Of a DNA stretch of 64,000 nt, positions 53,601 to 64,000 are shown piece after piece. The stretch comes from Siderastrea siderea (taxonomy: Eukaryota > Cnidaria > Anthozoa > Scleractinia > Rhizangiidae). The DNA is taken from the NCBI GenBank assembly GCA_964030785.1, contig OZ034968.1, positions 71,215,399 through 71,279,398 of the forward strand. The letters are read 5' to 3'. A program made the position numbers and the translations under genes. Numbering within the stretch: position 1 is the stretch's first letter; each line of letters starts with the position of its first letter. The notes under the pieces are model-generated. The model saw only the letters and a list, made by a program, of their open reading frames with translations, was not told the origin of the DNA and did no database searches.

Positions 53601-56600
53601 CATACAACAGTTTGCAATTAAATCAATCATTAATGGCCACACCTATCAGGATGTCAAAATGGGTGGATCTGGGAGGGGAGAGGGGTGGGTGTAAGCCTTT
53701 TTTCCCCAAACTAAAAAAATGATTGAGGATTTAGTGTACACATCACAGGGCAATTGTGAGAGGAGTGAGTCTCACCCAAGGTCACCTCCAAAATCACACC
53801 TTACATTTTATCCTAGACTTACATTGGCTAAATGAGCCCTGTACAATTTTCAGTCCAGCTATGGATCCATTACTGGTTATTAAAATGATGAAGCAAAACC
53901 TGATTACCCTGAAAATACTCCTGGTAAATTGATCAGTCAGTATGATCAAAGCTAGTGATGGCTTAGGTTCATTCTCCCACTCTTTCAGATCACCTTGGAT
54001 GGCTTTCTCAACCTGCAATAAATAACAGCACCAGCACTGGTTTACATAGACCTGTCACCATTATCCAAAACAAAAGACAAATACACTAATGGTTTAAAGC
54101 AGTGGTTGTTTTCAAAGGTGTAGGAAAAATTCCTTGCAAAGAGTACTCAGAATTAATAGAAAATTAATAAATAATTTGGAGTGGACTTATACTGAAGGCC
54201 TAAAATGGATTAGCATGACAGGTCATCAGTTGCCCCTTCCTAAAATGTTCTGTTATAAAAAAAAAACTGATCCTCATGATTAAATAAGCACTTAATGACT
54301 GGCCCCAAGGGAAACAGTGATTTTCGTTTCCCCAAGACCCACAATTTTGAAGATTGAAGATCGAAGGTCGACCGGGTTTGAAGGTCGAGTGAGTTTTGTT
54401 CGCCCTAGAGAGTTAGACTGTTTTGACCCATGGCACATGACACGTTCTTGTCCAATCAAAAGAGGGGTTTGAGTTGGGAGGTTTAACAATTAAAATTAAG
54501 AAGCCCTGCAAGATGCCATCACACTCATATTTGAAAGTCTTCATCTACGTTCATAGATAAAATTGAAATTTATGAGGAAGACTAATTGTGCTGTAGAAGA
54601 GTTCTTAATTACAAAGCCTAGAGAGTAAGAGTTTGATAGTACCATCTTAATACTATTTTCAAATTTTTAATTTACTTTTTATTTATTTATTCATTTGTTT
54701 ATTTATTGAAAGAAAATTCTGAGGATTCTAACTTGCTAATGAAAAGGTGACATTGTTTGTTAAGCCCATAATCTTAGTGAGTGCCATGATTAATCATGTG
54801 GTTTAATTATTGGGTGGCCTTACTAGGTTACCAAAAATTAAAGTGTAAATTTCAAAAATTGGACTGGACTAAAGAAAGGCTTAGTGCAGGTCTCCCTCCC
54901 AGTTTCTTAAATCCACTATTTACTGTTTCTCCCATTGCTGCCTCTGTGCCTTAGCCTCCTGGCAGGATATCAGAATATCATGCAGTACTTTTGTATTGTA
55001 CCACATTTTACTTTTTTCCTTCTTCAATTCCTGTTGTTTTACAAAAGCCAAATTTTTCTCCCTTAAGGTGAGAGTCCACTCCTCCTGGATTTCCTTGCCC
55101 CACAGCATTCCAAGAAAGTAGAGGAACTCACCATGAATCCAAATTTTTTTCGTATTTCCCCATCCACTTGTGGTCCTCCATGAAACCACTTGCTTTGAGC
55201 TCCTGGACCAAACCAATAATCCAGGACACTTTGCCACTCATTTGAACTGTCCCCTGAACATAGGGACCTTGAAATGATGCCTCTTACAGTATTAAAGACA
55301 CATGTACCAGCTCTGCTAAGTTGAAAAGTTGTGCACCTCAGATTACGCATTATGATATCTTATTCAGCCATTATAACTTTTCCTTTTATAAAACCCCAGT
55401 CTGGTAAAAAAAAAATTTAATCCTGTGGCAGAGGGAGGAGGGTACTCAGGTATAATAGTGACAGGAAGGTGGGAAGGCCTTTTCTGGATTTGAAATTTGT
55501 GAGTTGGGTCCCTTTTTGGGTTAGAAATTTCCTGGTAGACGTATTTTGGGTACTAGGCTGCTTGGCAGATGCAAAATGAGATGGTAGCCAACAGCAACTT
55601 GTGTAGTTCCAGAAAATATCCACACACCCCCACAGAAGAGATTGGAAATTCCAGGAAGGGTGGGGGGTCTCAAAGGCCCAAAAATTTAAAGCAATGTATG
55701 AGTTTCAAGAGGGGTGGGGGTCATAGGGCAAATCTCTCCCATGGAGGTGGGATATGGATATTTTCTGGAGCTACACATTATCATTTCTTATTATCCAACT
55801 GTATTAGTTATTGTACAGAAAACATGTGACACGAGTACAAATATCCCACGATATTTTACAGTTGATTATTGTACAGTACCGCGCATGCGCGCTCATCCTG
55901 TTACACTTGTAGTTTTCTTTCAAGGTACTGAAAAAGGTTGAAAAAGGTTAAGTTGGATAATAAATCTCTTATTAGATGATTCGGTGAGAAGTATCACCGT
56001 ATATATTTACTTGTTGTTTGTATTTCGACTTGCCCTGTGGGCTCGTCCAAATACAGCACAACTCGTAAAAATATACAGCGATACTTCACAAGGAAACATC
56101 TAATAAGATTTACATATCGTGCAGGTAATAATAATAATAGAGATTCAAGGTTAATTCATGGCTTAAGTTAGCAATTTACATTTCTCAAGGAGGAAAATGT
56201 TTTCTCTTTCTTTGTTTGAGTTCCAGCAGACCGAGAAGTAGACTGATCAGCAATTTTCTGTCATAAATACTACTATGTAAAATGGCCTTTCTTTCCTTTT
56301 TCCTTGCACAGCTGTTGAACACAACTTTCTTAGCCCCCCTTCTATCAAAGATACACTTTCTGGACCTCCCAGTATAAGGGTATGAGACCTCTTCACACCC
56401 TTCCCCTCTCCTAAACCAGCAAACCCTCCACCTCCCCCCCCCCCCGCCCCCCGGCCGCTACTCATAAATATAAATGAACACTTCCTAAATAAATATTATA
56501 AAACCTCCTGAAAACCTAAGATCGGAGGGCTTTAATCCAGGACTTTGCAGTATTAAAAATTGACCACTTGTAACTAGCAGTTAAGTTCCTTTTTCTTCTC

Positions 56601-56888
56601 AAGAAAATTATAATCAAGAAAGCTTTACCAAATATAAGCTTCAGCTCGAGTCTTAACCTTGACATTCTTTTGGTTCAGGACATAAAAACACTAGCTAAAA
56701 TATAACATTGGCATTGTTTGAAAGTTCTCAAAAATACGGAGCTTTTTTGAGGAAAATCTAAGCTGACTGCATTTTTGAAACTCGTCAGTTGTTTATTAGT
56801 TTATTACTAACCGTGATTTGAAGTTCATTGACTTTAAAGGCTTCATAAACGCTATTCCAACTCTTTGAAGGACCACAATAGAAGCCAT
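50658..56888 (-). CDS. DUF924-family protein, copy B, with mitochondrial-like leader
   Basis: Exons 56888-56812, 55315-55132, 54012-53908, 53588-53535, 53423-53325, 51175-51074 and 50771-50658 on the minus strand. Lengths are identical to copy A in every exon, 244 residues. The leader reads MASIVVLQRVGIAFMKPL followed by RRAGTCVFNTVRGIISRSLC, basic and without acids. The core has VLDYWFGPG, KWFHGGPQ, SLALIILTDQFTRSIFR, YLPFEHSENVEDQ and FGRYPQRNKALGRENTPEEE, ending DRYKW like copy C. All exons are open and splice sites intact, so this looks like the better preserved of the two tandem copies. Role unknown; location probably mitochondrial (inference from the leader). Confidence 0.9.
51415..52020. 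mobile_element. ~606-bp insertion private to block B
   Basis: Starts GGGAGGGGAGGGGGGTACTCGC and ends AGGGAGTACCACCCCCCGGG, partly inverted ends. Block A at about 41680 runs through without it. It holds a retroposon-like 3' end near 51690-51720 and CCTTTCATATAC repeats. Confidence 0.75.
52214..52258 (-). pseudogene. Decayed duplicate exon in DUF924-B intron 5
   Basis: Counterpart of 41888-41932, with the same in-frame TAA. A further trace of the flanking AAGGAATTCGCTGATTCCC lies at 52691-52710, showing this part of the intron was duplicated again in block B. Confidence 0.55.
52385..53285. repeat. Polypyrimidine tracts, two tandem portions
   Basis: C/T-rich on the plus strand at about 52385-52690 and 52835-53285, separated by a duplicated GAATTCGCTGATT...ATTTTCTGATCATCA spacer. 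Same position as the tract of block A. Confidence 0.88.
55955..56118. mobile_element. ~160-bp palindromic MITE in DUF924-B intron 1
   Basis: AAATCTCTTATTAGATG begins the left arm and CATCTAATAAGATTT ends the right. TATTTCGACTTGCCC and GGGCTCGTCCAAATAC face each other at the centre. Confidence 0.75.
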
Positions 56889-58489
56889 CTTTGCGGGTGC
56901 AATGTGTGACATTGCATGCGTGACACCCAGGGAGCTTATCGCGCCCCGCCGGCACAAAACACTCGACCTTGCCGATCCCAACGTCTCCTGTCGTAAATCG
57001 CCTTTCTCGAAAGAAGAGTAAGACGTTTCTACAGAAAGTGCGACGCAGAATTACAGGGACTGCTGAAACCCAGTAAGGTATCGATTAAACCTTTTTGTTA
57101 AGGGTGGTAAATTTGTCGTCTTCCGTGAATCGAAAAATAAATATTTCGGGCGGACGCTACTTTTCATTGTACACTATCGGCTTGGGGCCACAACGAAGCC
57201 ACTCTGTTAAGTAAAATCGCTTGACTTTCTCGTTTTCAACTAATCCGCTAAACTGGAGGAATCTGATATCCAGAAGTTTTCCTTAGAGAGTTGGTACTTC
57301 AATCTACTGCGCGGGCAGTTTGTGGTCGAATTTTACCGACGAAGCTTGACTACCCGACATGTCAATCGGCCATTCTTTACCTAGCTCACAAGTGCTTGTT
57401 CTCCTATCTCTTGAAACGAACCTTTTTTAAGTTTATCATTTATTTTATGTTTATTCCCGCAGGTAAAAAAAATTGTAGAAGTGTTAAGTTTATTTCATAG
57501 CTTTTAAGCGTGGAAAAAATATCTGATATGCGTGGCTAGCGACACCCACTGCATGTGCATGCAAATAATATCCTATTTATTTACCCAACGAAGATTATTA
57601 TAGAAAATACTGCGAACTTGCGACGATGGCAATTTCAGTATTTTTTCTTCAAGATGAACGGATGATGTATAATCTTAACACTGGCTGTTGAGAGGGAAAG
57701 AATTGAAAGTGCGGCTTAAAAATGCAGGACAGGTAATAGGTAATAGGCCAAGGTCGATCAAAGCGCTGTCATCAGTTGGAGCCATCTTCTTTTGTCAAGA
57801 ATTGTAGCTCAATAAAATTTATTTTGATGGACTGAAATTTTTCTTTGTTCGTTTTTTTTTTTAATTCCTGTTTCTTTCTATAAAACTGTACACATTATTT
57901 CTTTTTTCTCGACTGACATTTTGAGGGTCCGTGTTCAAACGGCTCAAAGCAAGAGATTTGCATATGTAATAAGAATATGCTTAATTTCGTCAATGTTTGT
58001 GCGATGATAATGATTTTTGGTCTTAAAGCATTGTAATTATGGCAGTGATGGAAAGTCTAGTTAAATCTTGTCGTATAAACTTTTCATGACTGTGCGAGGG
58101 GTGGTTTGCCAGCACTCGGAAACGCAAGCGTCGAGCGTAGTGCTTCGACTTGGTCACGCGATCCACGCTTTGTCCTTTCAGTTCGTATACAGGATATTCC
58201 GGCTCGAGCTTTCATCATTAGAATCGAGGAGACCAAAATCCTCGTATTTCATGCACTCTAGTACGTGCAATCTCATCAAGTTTCAACCTACTCATATATT
58301 CAGTAGACTGAATTGGACAGATTTTTTAAAACTCATCGAGACCGCGTGGGAATCGATGACAGCCGATGAGAGCCGGATGTCACAAGAGACCGGCGATTGT
58401 TCGAAATCCCGTCAAATCTCATTTTCGACAACTTCATGGGAACGAGGTTGCATTTTACAGTGACCTGGGGCCTTTAAAATACCTATAAT
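56889..58489. promoter_or_regulatory. Divergent intergenic region between DUF924-B and DUF924-C, 5' part
   Basis: The first ~1 kb matches the 5' flank of DUF924-A (46514-47845), including CTACGTGAC/CTACCCGAC-type differences. Promoter elements are presumably here but no TATA box stands out. No exon recognised. Confidence 0.45.
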
Positions 58490-59228
58490 GCACTTGTCAT
58501 CGGCTTTCCCGAGGTGGGGGGGGGGGGGGGGGGCATCTGTGGGGAATTGGGGACTTTGTGGGAACTTTGCAACAAATTCGAGCCACTGTGGTGGGGGAAA
58601 TGTGAGGGCTTAGTTTTATGATGCCCCAACTCTCGGAAAATGTGGGATTCGAACTTTGCTTCTAGCAAGGCGAGAGAAGATTGGGAGCAAGTTGTGTTTT
58701 CACTCGATCGATGAAAAGATTGCTGGGAAGAATGAGAAGGTGTGTGTTAAAATCCATCGGTTATTTTTTTGTGCATGAAATAGATCATCCGTCAAATATT
58801 TCTACGAACAGAACGGTAGAACGACTTGCGGAGAATTCAGGGGAGAAAAAGAACTTAAGGTCTATTCTTTCGTGAAGTAAAGTGCGTTGTGTTTAAAGGT
58901 ATGCAGCAAAAGGGGCCATGATCATAGTATGTTATGCATTATCAATTGCCCATACATATACAGTTGTAATGGGAGAGGTTTAGAAAAACTTGTGGTCCAG
59001 TTCGGGACAAAAAAAAGCGTTGGATGTCTTATCAGAATGTTTATTGTCTCGCGCGTTGGCTAATTGTTCAAAGAACTAAAATGTAGTGCGTTTTTCAGTC
59101 TTGTTGGGTATTTGGTTTTCCCTTAAAATACCAGGGACTTTGCTGAAATCCCTCACCGGTGGGGAAATAGCAAAGTCCCCATATCAGCCCGGGGTCCCCC
59201 CTCGTGAGAGCCGATGACGCATAACATA
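58490..59228. mobile_element. ~740-bp inverted-repeat element with G-run near left end
   Basis: The left end (TCATCGGCTTTCCCGAGGTG then 17 or more G) and the right end (CCCCCCTCGTGAGAGCCGATGA) are inverted copies of about 30 bases, continued by GGGGACTTTG. It lies less than 100 bases before the DUF924-C start. Confidence 0.7.
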
Positions 59229-59321
59229 TGAGGCCCTTTCATTCAAAGTGGCAACACTACATTCACCTGTTCACGTCAGTTTTCGATTGTTTTGTACCTC
59301 AGTAACAATCTTAGCGTCAGT

Positions 59322-62300
59322 ATGTCGTACAAGGAAGCGAATGAAGTGTTAAACTACTGGTTTGGAGGTGGGGATCCATCCAAGAGGCCGAGGTGGTTTG
59401 GAGGTGGAGAAGAGACGGCCAAGGAAATCAAGGACAAGTTTGGACCTCTGGTAGGTAAAAAAAAAGAAGGCATGATTTGATTGATTAGCCTGTCAGTGTA
59501 TGTCATGAGCATATTACTGGTTTTCAGTTTTATCCAACCTCGTTGGAGATGAGTATGGATAGTTCTCAAACTCATTAACAATTCATTTCTTTAACTACCA
59601 ATCACCGGATGTATACCACATCACGTGCATGTGTTTGGATACCCAGTGAGAAACGGTATACCACTCTCCAGTAAGAGTGGTATATACCACTTAACTATCC
59701 ACATTTCACAATTTCCGTAAAATTAGTAAATCTTTATTAGTCAGTTGTATCCACTACGAGTAAAATGGTTCATTTGCAGTTCACATGACCGTTTACGTTT
59801 ATAGTGCAATTCGTGAACGTTCCTAATTAAACACTGTGGACAATTTTTTCGCGCTTGTACCTGAGACTTGCTGGGAAAGCTCCAACTGTTCTTCAAGTCT
59901 TCGCACTCGATGAAGGCAATCTTTGAATTCATGCACTTCCCGGCTTGATAACAGCAAATTTTATTACTCGCTTCACTTGCCGCTTCCTGACTTACCTTCT
60001 TGAAGTTTACTTTTAGGCCTGCACAGGGCTAGTAATTGACAGTAAGGATTTTTTTTTTTGTCTCCACAACTTTTAGGCGGTCGAAACAGGATAATTCCGA
60101 AGGTAGTTTTGTCGTACGATTGAAAAGGACGCCAATGCAAATATTAGCATTGCCATAAACTGGTTTGCGAAAAAACGTGGCATTTTTGCCGGCATTGCCA
60201 ACCAACTACGTGCTAATGACAAGCTTTTGCTCACAAAATCAAACAAATTTTGATTGTCAGTAAAGTGTTGATTATCTATTGTTATATTATGCGCGACTGA
60301 GAAGTCATATTAACAACTCGGGCTTCGTGTTTCGTCAGGGTATCCAAACACCTCGAAACAATAAAAGCACTCAGCCTGCGGCCTCGTGCTTTCATCAGTG
60401 TCTCGGTGTTTGGATACCCTGATGAAACACTCGCCCTCGTTGTTGATCTATTACATAATAATCAATGGAAAACCGACACAACTTACTCATTACAGGAATT
60501 TGAAATCATGACAAAAAATGAGAAGGATTTCTGATGTGGCCTCCGTAATTTCACCAGCTAGACGCTGTCGGCTGGTGTATCACGGGTACCATAGACGTCA
60601 TGGACGTTTCTCGTGCAAGCGGTCTCCTGCCACCGCAAAGTGGTCCCTGAAAGCACGCGAAAGAAACTGTGAGACTGGCAAAGAAATTTGGAATTGGGTT
60701 TAGCCTATCTTTCAGCGCGATGCTGGTACATCGCATTTTATGCAAAGATAAGGTTGCATGTGTTATTAATGAAACTATTTTCATGTAAACGGTACGGTCT
60801 TGCATGAGACCTTGTTTTAACAAAGGTGAAAATGACCTTTTCTGGACGCCTTTGTCTTTACAGGTAGAGAAAGCAAGAAACGATGAACTGAAACACTGGG
60901 AAAATGATCCTAAAGCTACTTTGGCGTTGATTTTATTACAGGATCAATTCATGCGATCTATTTACAAGGTTTGTACGAGCTATACGAGGGCTGGCGCAAC
61001 GCCCCAAAACTAAAACCTTAAAATAAATAAATAAACAAGTAAAATAACAGCTTGTTGACATGCATTGAAATAAATGTCTGCACATTTAAAACTTAAGTTG
61101 TTTCCGTAGCTATTGTGAACTTCAATTTCATTTAAATGCGATAGTCATCATTAATTTTCATTATTTCCTCTGCAATTCACATATATGATTATTTCACACA
61201 ATCTCGTTCAAGCCTGAATTTTTTCATGTTGTCCCTTTATCAACTGCTTAAGTTGATGTCTTTAACTGCGATGGTCGTCATTATTTCATCCGCAGTTCAC
61301 AAATATGATTATTTCATATATTCATTCTCAATTTCAACTTCGTTCTTCACTACATGTATCATTGTTTGGGTGCTGTTCAGGTGACTGCGGCAAGCTTCTT
61401 CCCTTTACTCGTTTTTAAAGCCAAATTTTGTCGTTAATATATTTTCTTGTTGTTTTTTCTCAGGGTAATCCTCTCTTTACTTCAAGAGATCCACACTGTG
61501 AAGAGCTCGCTCGAAAGGTGATTTCAGTATTCAAAGCTGTTCTCAAATTAAGTACTTGATATCGCTCGATCGCGATTGTTACAATTTCTTGGTTAATCCG
61601 CTTTCGACGTTATTTGGTCATTGCTCATATATTTGATGGTCACTGATAACATTTTTTCTCTCTTCTCTCTCTATGAACAAAGTTCCTAAAACAGGAGACC
61701 CATGATCACTTAAAATTCAGCCCGGCTGGAAGGGCTTTCCTGTACCTTCCTTTAGAACACAGCGAGAACAGAGAAACTCAGGTATGACATTCTGTCATTG
61801 TATCATTTTCGTAGCCTTTTTTCTAACCTTGATATGCCTGTTTCCTCTATCGCAAGCTATTGCTGAGTTTCTCATCGCGTTTATAGCCTGTCGAGACATC
61901 ACCAGTTGTCGAACTCAGTCAACGCAGAGGCGCAGAGGTGTAGTGATCTGTGGGACTATGTTGGAGGTTGGTCTCTTCATCGTGCACGCTGTCGTTGTGA
62001 TATCCGCGTGCGTCGTCGAGACATTGCCGGGATTTCGACGCGCTATCGTTTCTTTATAGGTAGGGTGCTGTGCCAGCCCTTCCTTCGCGCTATCGTCGCA
62101 GAATCGTCATGCTGTCGTTGCACAATCTTTGGGCAACTGTCGTGCTATCGTCGCGCAACCGTTATTTCTACTTTCTTGCAATCCTCGTGTTATCGTCCGC
62201 GCTATCACTGAGCTGTAGGCGTGTGTAACCACTCAAATCATAACTTTGTCAAGTCTGATGGTTGAATCAACGGCATTGCGTTTTACTCGTGCTGATGCCG

Positions 62301-63851
62301 AGCTTAATGTTATGTATTCTATGCTATTAGAGAATTTGTCATCGTCAAACAGCTACAGTACAGGTTCCTGTAACCTGTACTGTAACACTATGTAACACTG
62401 TAACACTGTAACACTGTGAGCCTGTTTCACAGGCTCACAGACTGCGTTTGTTCCCATACTCGTAATGCCGTGTAATGACATACCATGGTAATGTCATGTC
62501 ATGTCATTTCAAATCATAGCATGCCATGTCCTATCGAATCATGCTGTTATGTGACATGTCATACCATGTCCTGTCATGCCATAATCATGTCATGCAATGT
62601 CATATCATGTCGTGTCACGTCGGGGCATGTCATGTCAGTATGTCATACAGGGCGTAAACGTAAATCGGTCGCCTTAGGAAGCGTCAAGTGTGCTCGAGGA
62701 ATCTCATTTAATGTGCAGTCACTTTCTTCACTCGAGTAGTCAGGTGACGAACAGTGTGATAGCTGGTAAATATTCTCATTTGGCATTTTGTCCTGGCGTT
62801 GCAGGAATTTGCAAAGGTGTTTGTTCAAGATAGATGGATTCTATATTAGTTTGTTTATTTTATTTTGCTTGTTTATTTGCAGTCCTCTAAATTTAGCTTA
62901 TTTTAAGATTTAGTTTCAAAGTAGCATTTACGAATTTTATCTATCCATTGTAGGAGCTAAGTATTCAGATGTTTGCTAAATTAGAAGAAGATACCAAGGG
63001 CACTGAGTCAGAGTCTTATGCGAAAGGCTGGCATCGTTTTGCTTGTCTTCATAAGGTGTGTTGTAATTCGCTGCACGTTCTTTAACACTTTACCCTGGGA
63101 AAACTGAGAAAACGAAAAGTACGTCAAGTAGGTACTGCTACAATGCAACCCGTAAAATATCCGCAAATATCCGCGCGTATTATCTGTAAAGCTGTCGAAT
63201 ATAAAGTTGTATTTATTCTATTCTGGAGGCGCACTACTTTTGTGATTAGCGTGTACATGTGCGGCTATAGGAAATAGGAGATGTCTGCACGCACGCTATC
63301 TGGAGGTCGGGGTTTCTTCCAGTGCTGGTCTCCGCTGTCTTGTTCAGAAACTTTGCTGTCCAGAGCGCTTTTCAAGTGAGTGTCGTAAAACCAAAACCAA
63401 AGTAATTACCCCAGCCAATCACAGCAAACACAAATTATCCAATGAACCAATCAGAACTCGAAGCAAATACATGTAACCGGCGCCAAGCGCGGGAAAAACT
63501 GATTGGTCGAGAAAGTGGCGCGAGTTTTTGAACCAATCACAGAGCAAAGTAAAACAAACCAAAGCAAATCGCGAACTACTTTGGTGACAGTCAATTGAAA
63601 ACTGCTCTAAAATGCGAACCATCGAATCCTAAGGGAAAACCTAGTAGAATGCTGCGGATAACACTGCCGTGGATTAGCTTCCCATCCAGGTGAAAACTTA
63701 TTAGTTAATCTGTGTCCTTTTTATCTTGCCTTTACAGGAGGTAGTAGATCAGTTTGGTCGTTTTCCACAGCGAAATAAAGTTCTGGGACGAGAAAATACG
63801 CCAGAAGAAGAGGATTGGTTGAACAACATGCCTGATCGCTTTAAATGGTGA
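59322..63851 (+). CDS. DUF924-family protein, copy C, without leader
   Basis: Six exons: 59322-59450, 60864-60968, 61464-61517, 61683-61781, 62954-63055 and 63738-63851, all GT-AG with every junction in phase 0, 200 residues. It starts directly at MSYKEANEVLNYWFGGG, so there is no targeting leader; the ATG at 59322 is the first in frame. Core motifs: RWFGGGEE, TLALILLQDQFMRSIYK, FLYLPLEHSENRETQ and FGRFPQRNKVLGRENTPEEE, ending DRFKW. Exon boundaries of the last five exons match copies A and B exactly (105, 54, 99, 102 and 114 bases), which shows common descent although protein identity is clearly lower. It is likely cytosolic, and full family length without the leader. It is divergently arranged with copy B, about 2.4 kb apart. 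Confidence 0.92.
60327..60430. mobile_element. ~104-base palindromic element core in DUF924-C intron 1
   Basis: GTGTTTCGTCAGGGTATCC and GGATACCCTGATGAAACAC face each other. A related TGTGTTTGGATACCCA lies at about 59629, so the full element may span 59600-60470. Confidence 0.7.
61955..62215. repeat. Degenerate short repeats (GCTATCGTCGC-like)
   Basis: Multiple related pieces such as CGCTATCGT, CGTGCTATCG and GTGTTATCG in DUF924-C intron 4. No protein match. Confidence 0.5.
62340..62650. repeat. (TGTAACAC)n, a small hairpin and (CATGT)n microsatellites
   Basis: TGTAACAC repeats at 62377-62416, an inverted GAGCCTG...CAGGCTC hairpin, then CATGTCATGTCATGTC-type pentamers to 62640. Confidence 0.85.
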
Positions 63852-64000
63852 ACTGGACGCGAACGGAACAAAAAACTATTTATATCTCTCAAGAGTACCT
63901 AGCAAAAAATTTTCTTAGTTCTCTAGCTTGTTCCTCTCTTTCATGATTGGCCAAGCAGATTATCGACCTTACCTTACTTTTCGTTTGTGATCTCATTTAA

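Larger units (their letters stand above)
50550..57935. repeat. Segmental duplication block B (contains DUF924-B)
   Basis: Copy of 40660-47845 at a period of about 10 kb. It is a tandem, same-orientation duplication. Confidence 0.92.

Noticed and set aside
58068..58463. 131-residue plus-strand open frame between DUF924-B and -C
   Set aside because: Lacks an early ATG, splice context or recognisable domain, and sits in a transposon-rich spacer.
1..64000. CRISPR array or bacterial defence system
   Set aside because: No regularly spaced identical repeats with unique spacers. Gene structure is eukaryotic throughout.

Overview
The window looks like nuclear DNA from a cnidarian, most likely an anthozoan such as a stony coral or sea anemone. 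The evidence is spliced GT-AG genes in AT-rich DNA, a secreted PAN-type exon upstream of a fibrinogen-C exon, a cofactor-independent phosphoglycerate mutase in an animal-type gene, an intronless rhodopsin-class receptor, and a very high density of short inverted-repeat elements. Species cannot be settled from sequence alone. There is no CRISPR array, operon or bacterial-style gene organisation.

Layout. 1-13.5 kb: a minus-strand secreted protein is suggested by a PAN-like first exon (13446-13120) and a fibrinogen-C exon running off the left edge (273-1). The roughly 12.8 kb between them is filled with satellite-like repeats, a 1.8 kb inverted-repeat element, and a compact pair of convergent genes (6331-9477). 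One member of the pair is an intron-containing superfamily 3 helicase ending in a perfect PCNA-binding (PIP) box. The other is a small C2H2-like zinc-finger protein with its own TATA box. This pair is the best candidate for something undescribed. 9.77-10.64 kb is an array of about fifty GGAAC/GTTCC motifs.

15.7-28.7 kb: a complete 12-exon iPGM gene (515 codons) on the plus strand. Its introns carry a 1.3 kb foldback, a Penelope-like reverse-transcriptase remnant with hammerhead-like motifs, a SINE with target duplication, and several MITEs with readable target-site duplications. 28.7-40.6 kb: an intronless class A GPCR (32997-33953) with a TATA box. Its 5' flanking segment (about 1.7 kb) is repeated downstream of the gene without the receptor. 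Many MITEs surround it.

40.6-63.9 kb: three DUF924-family genes. A (46513-40752) and B (56888-50658) are minus-strand copies inside a tandem segmental duplication of about 7.3 kb (period about 10 kb). Both start with an arginine/serine-rich, acid-free leader that looks mitochondrial. C (59322-63851) is divergent from B and has no leader. Several insertions are present in one duplicate and missing in the other, so the paralogous block serves as an empty-site control.

The host genes do not form one pathway. iPGM is glycolytic, the GPCR is a signalling receptor, the PAN/fibrinogen protein would be secreted, and the function of DUF924 is not known. The unifying theme is a gene neighbourhood shaped by segmental duplication and by many families of small transposons. 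Coordinates of exon edges come from manual splice-site reading and exact reading-frame bookkeeping; repeat boundaries are approximate unless a target duplication is named.
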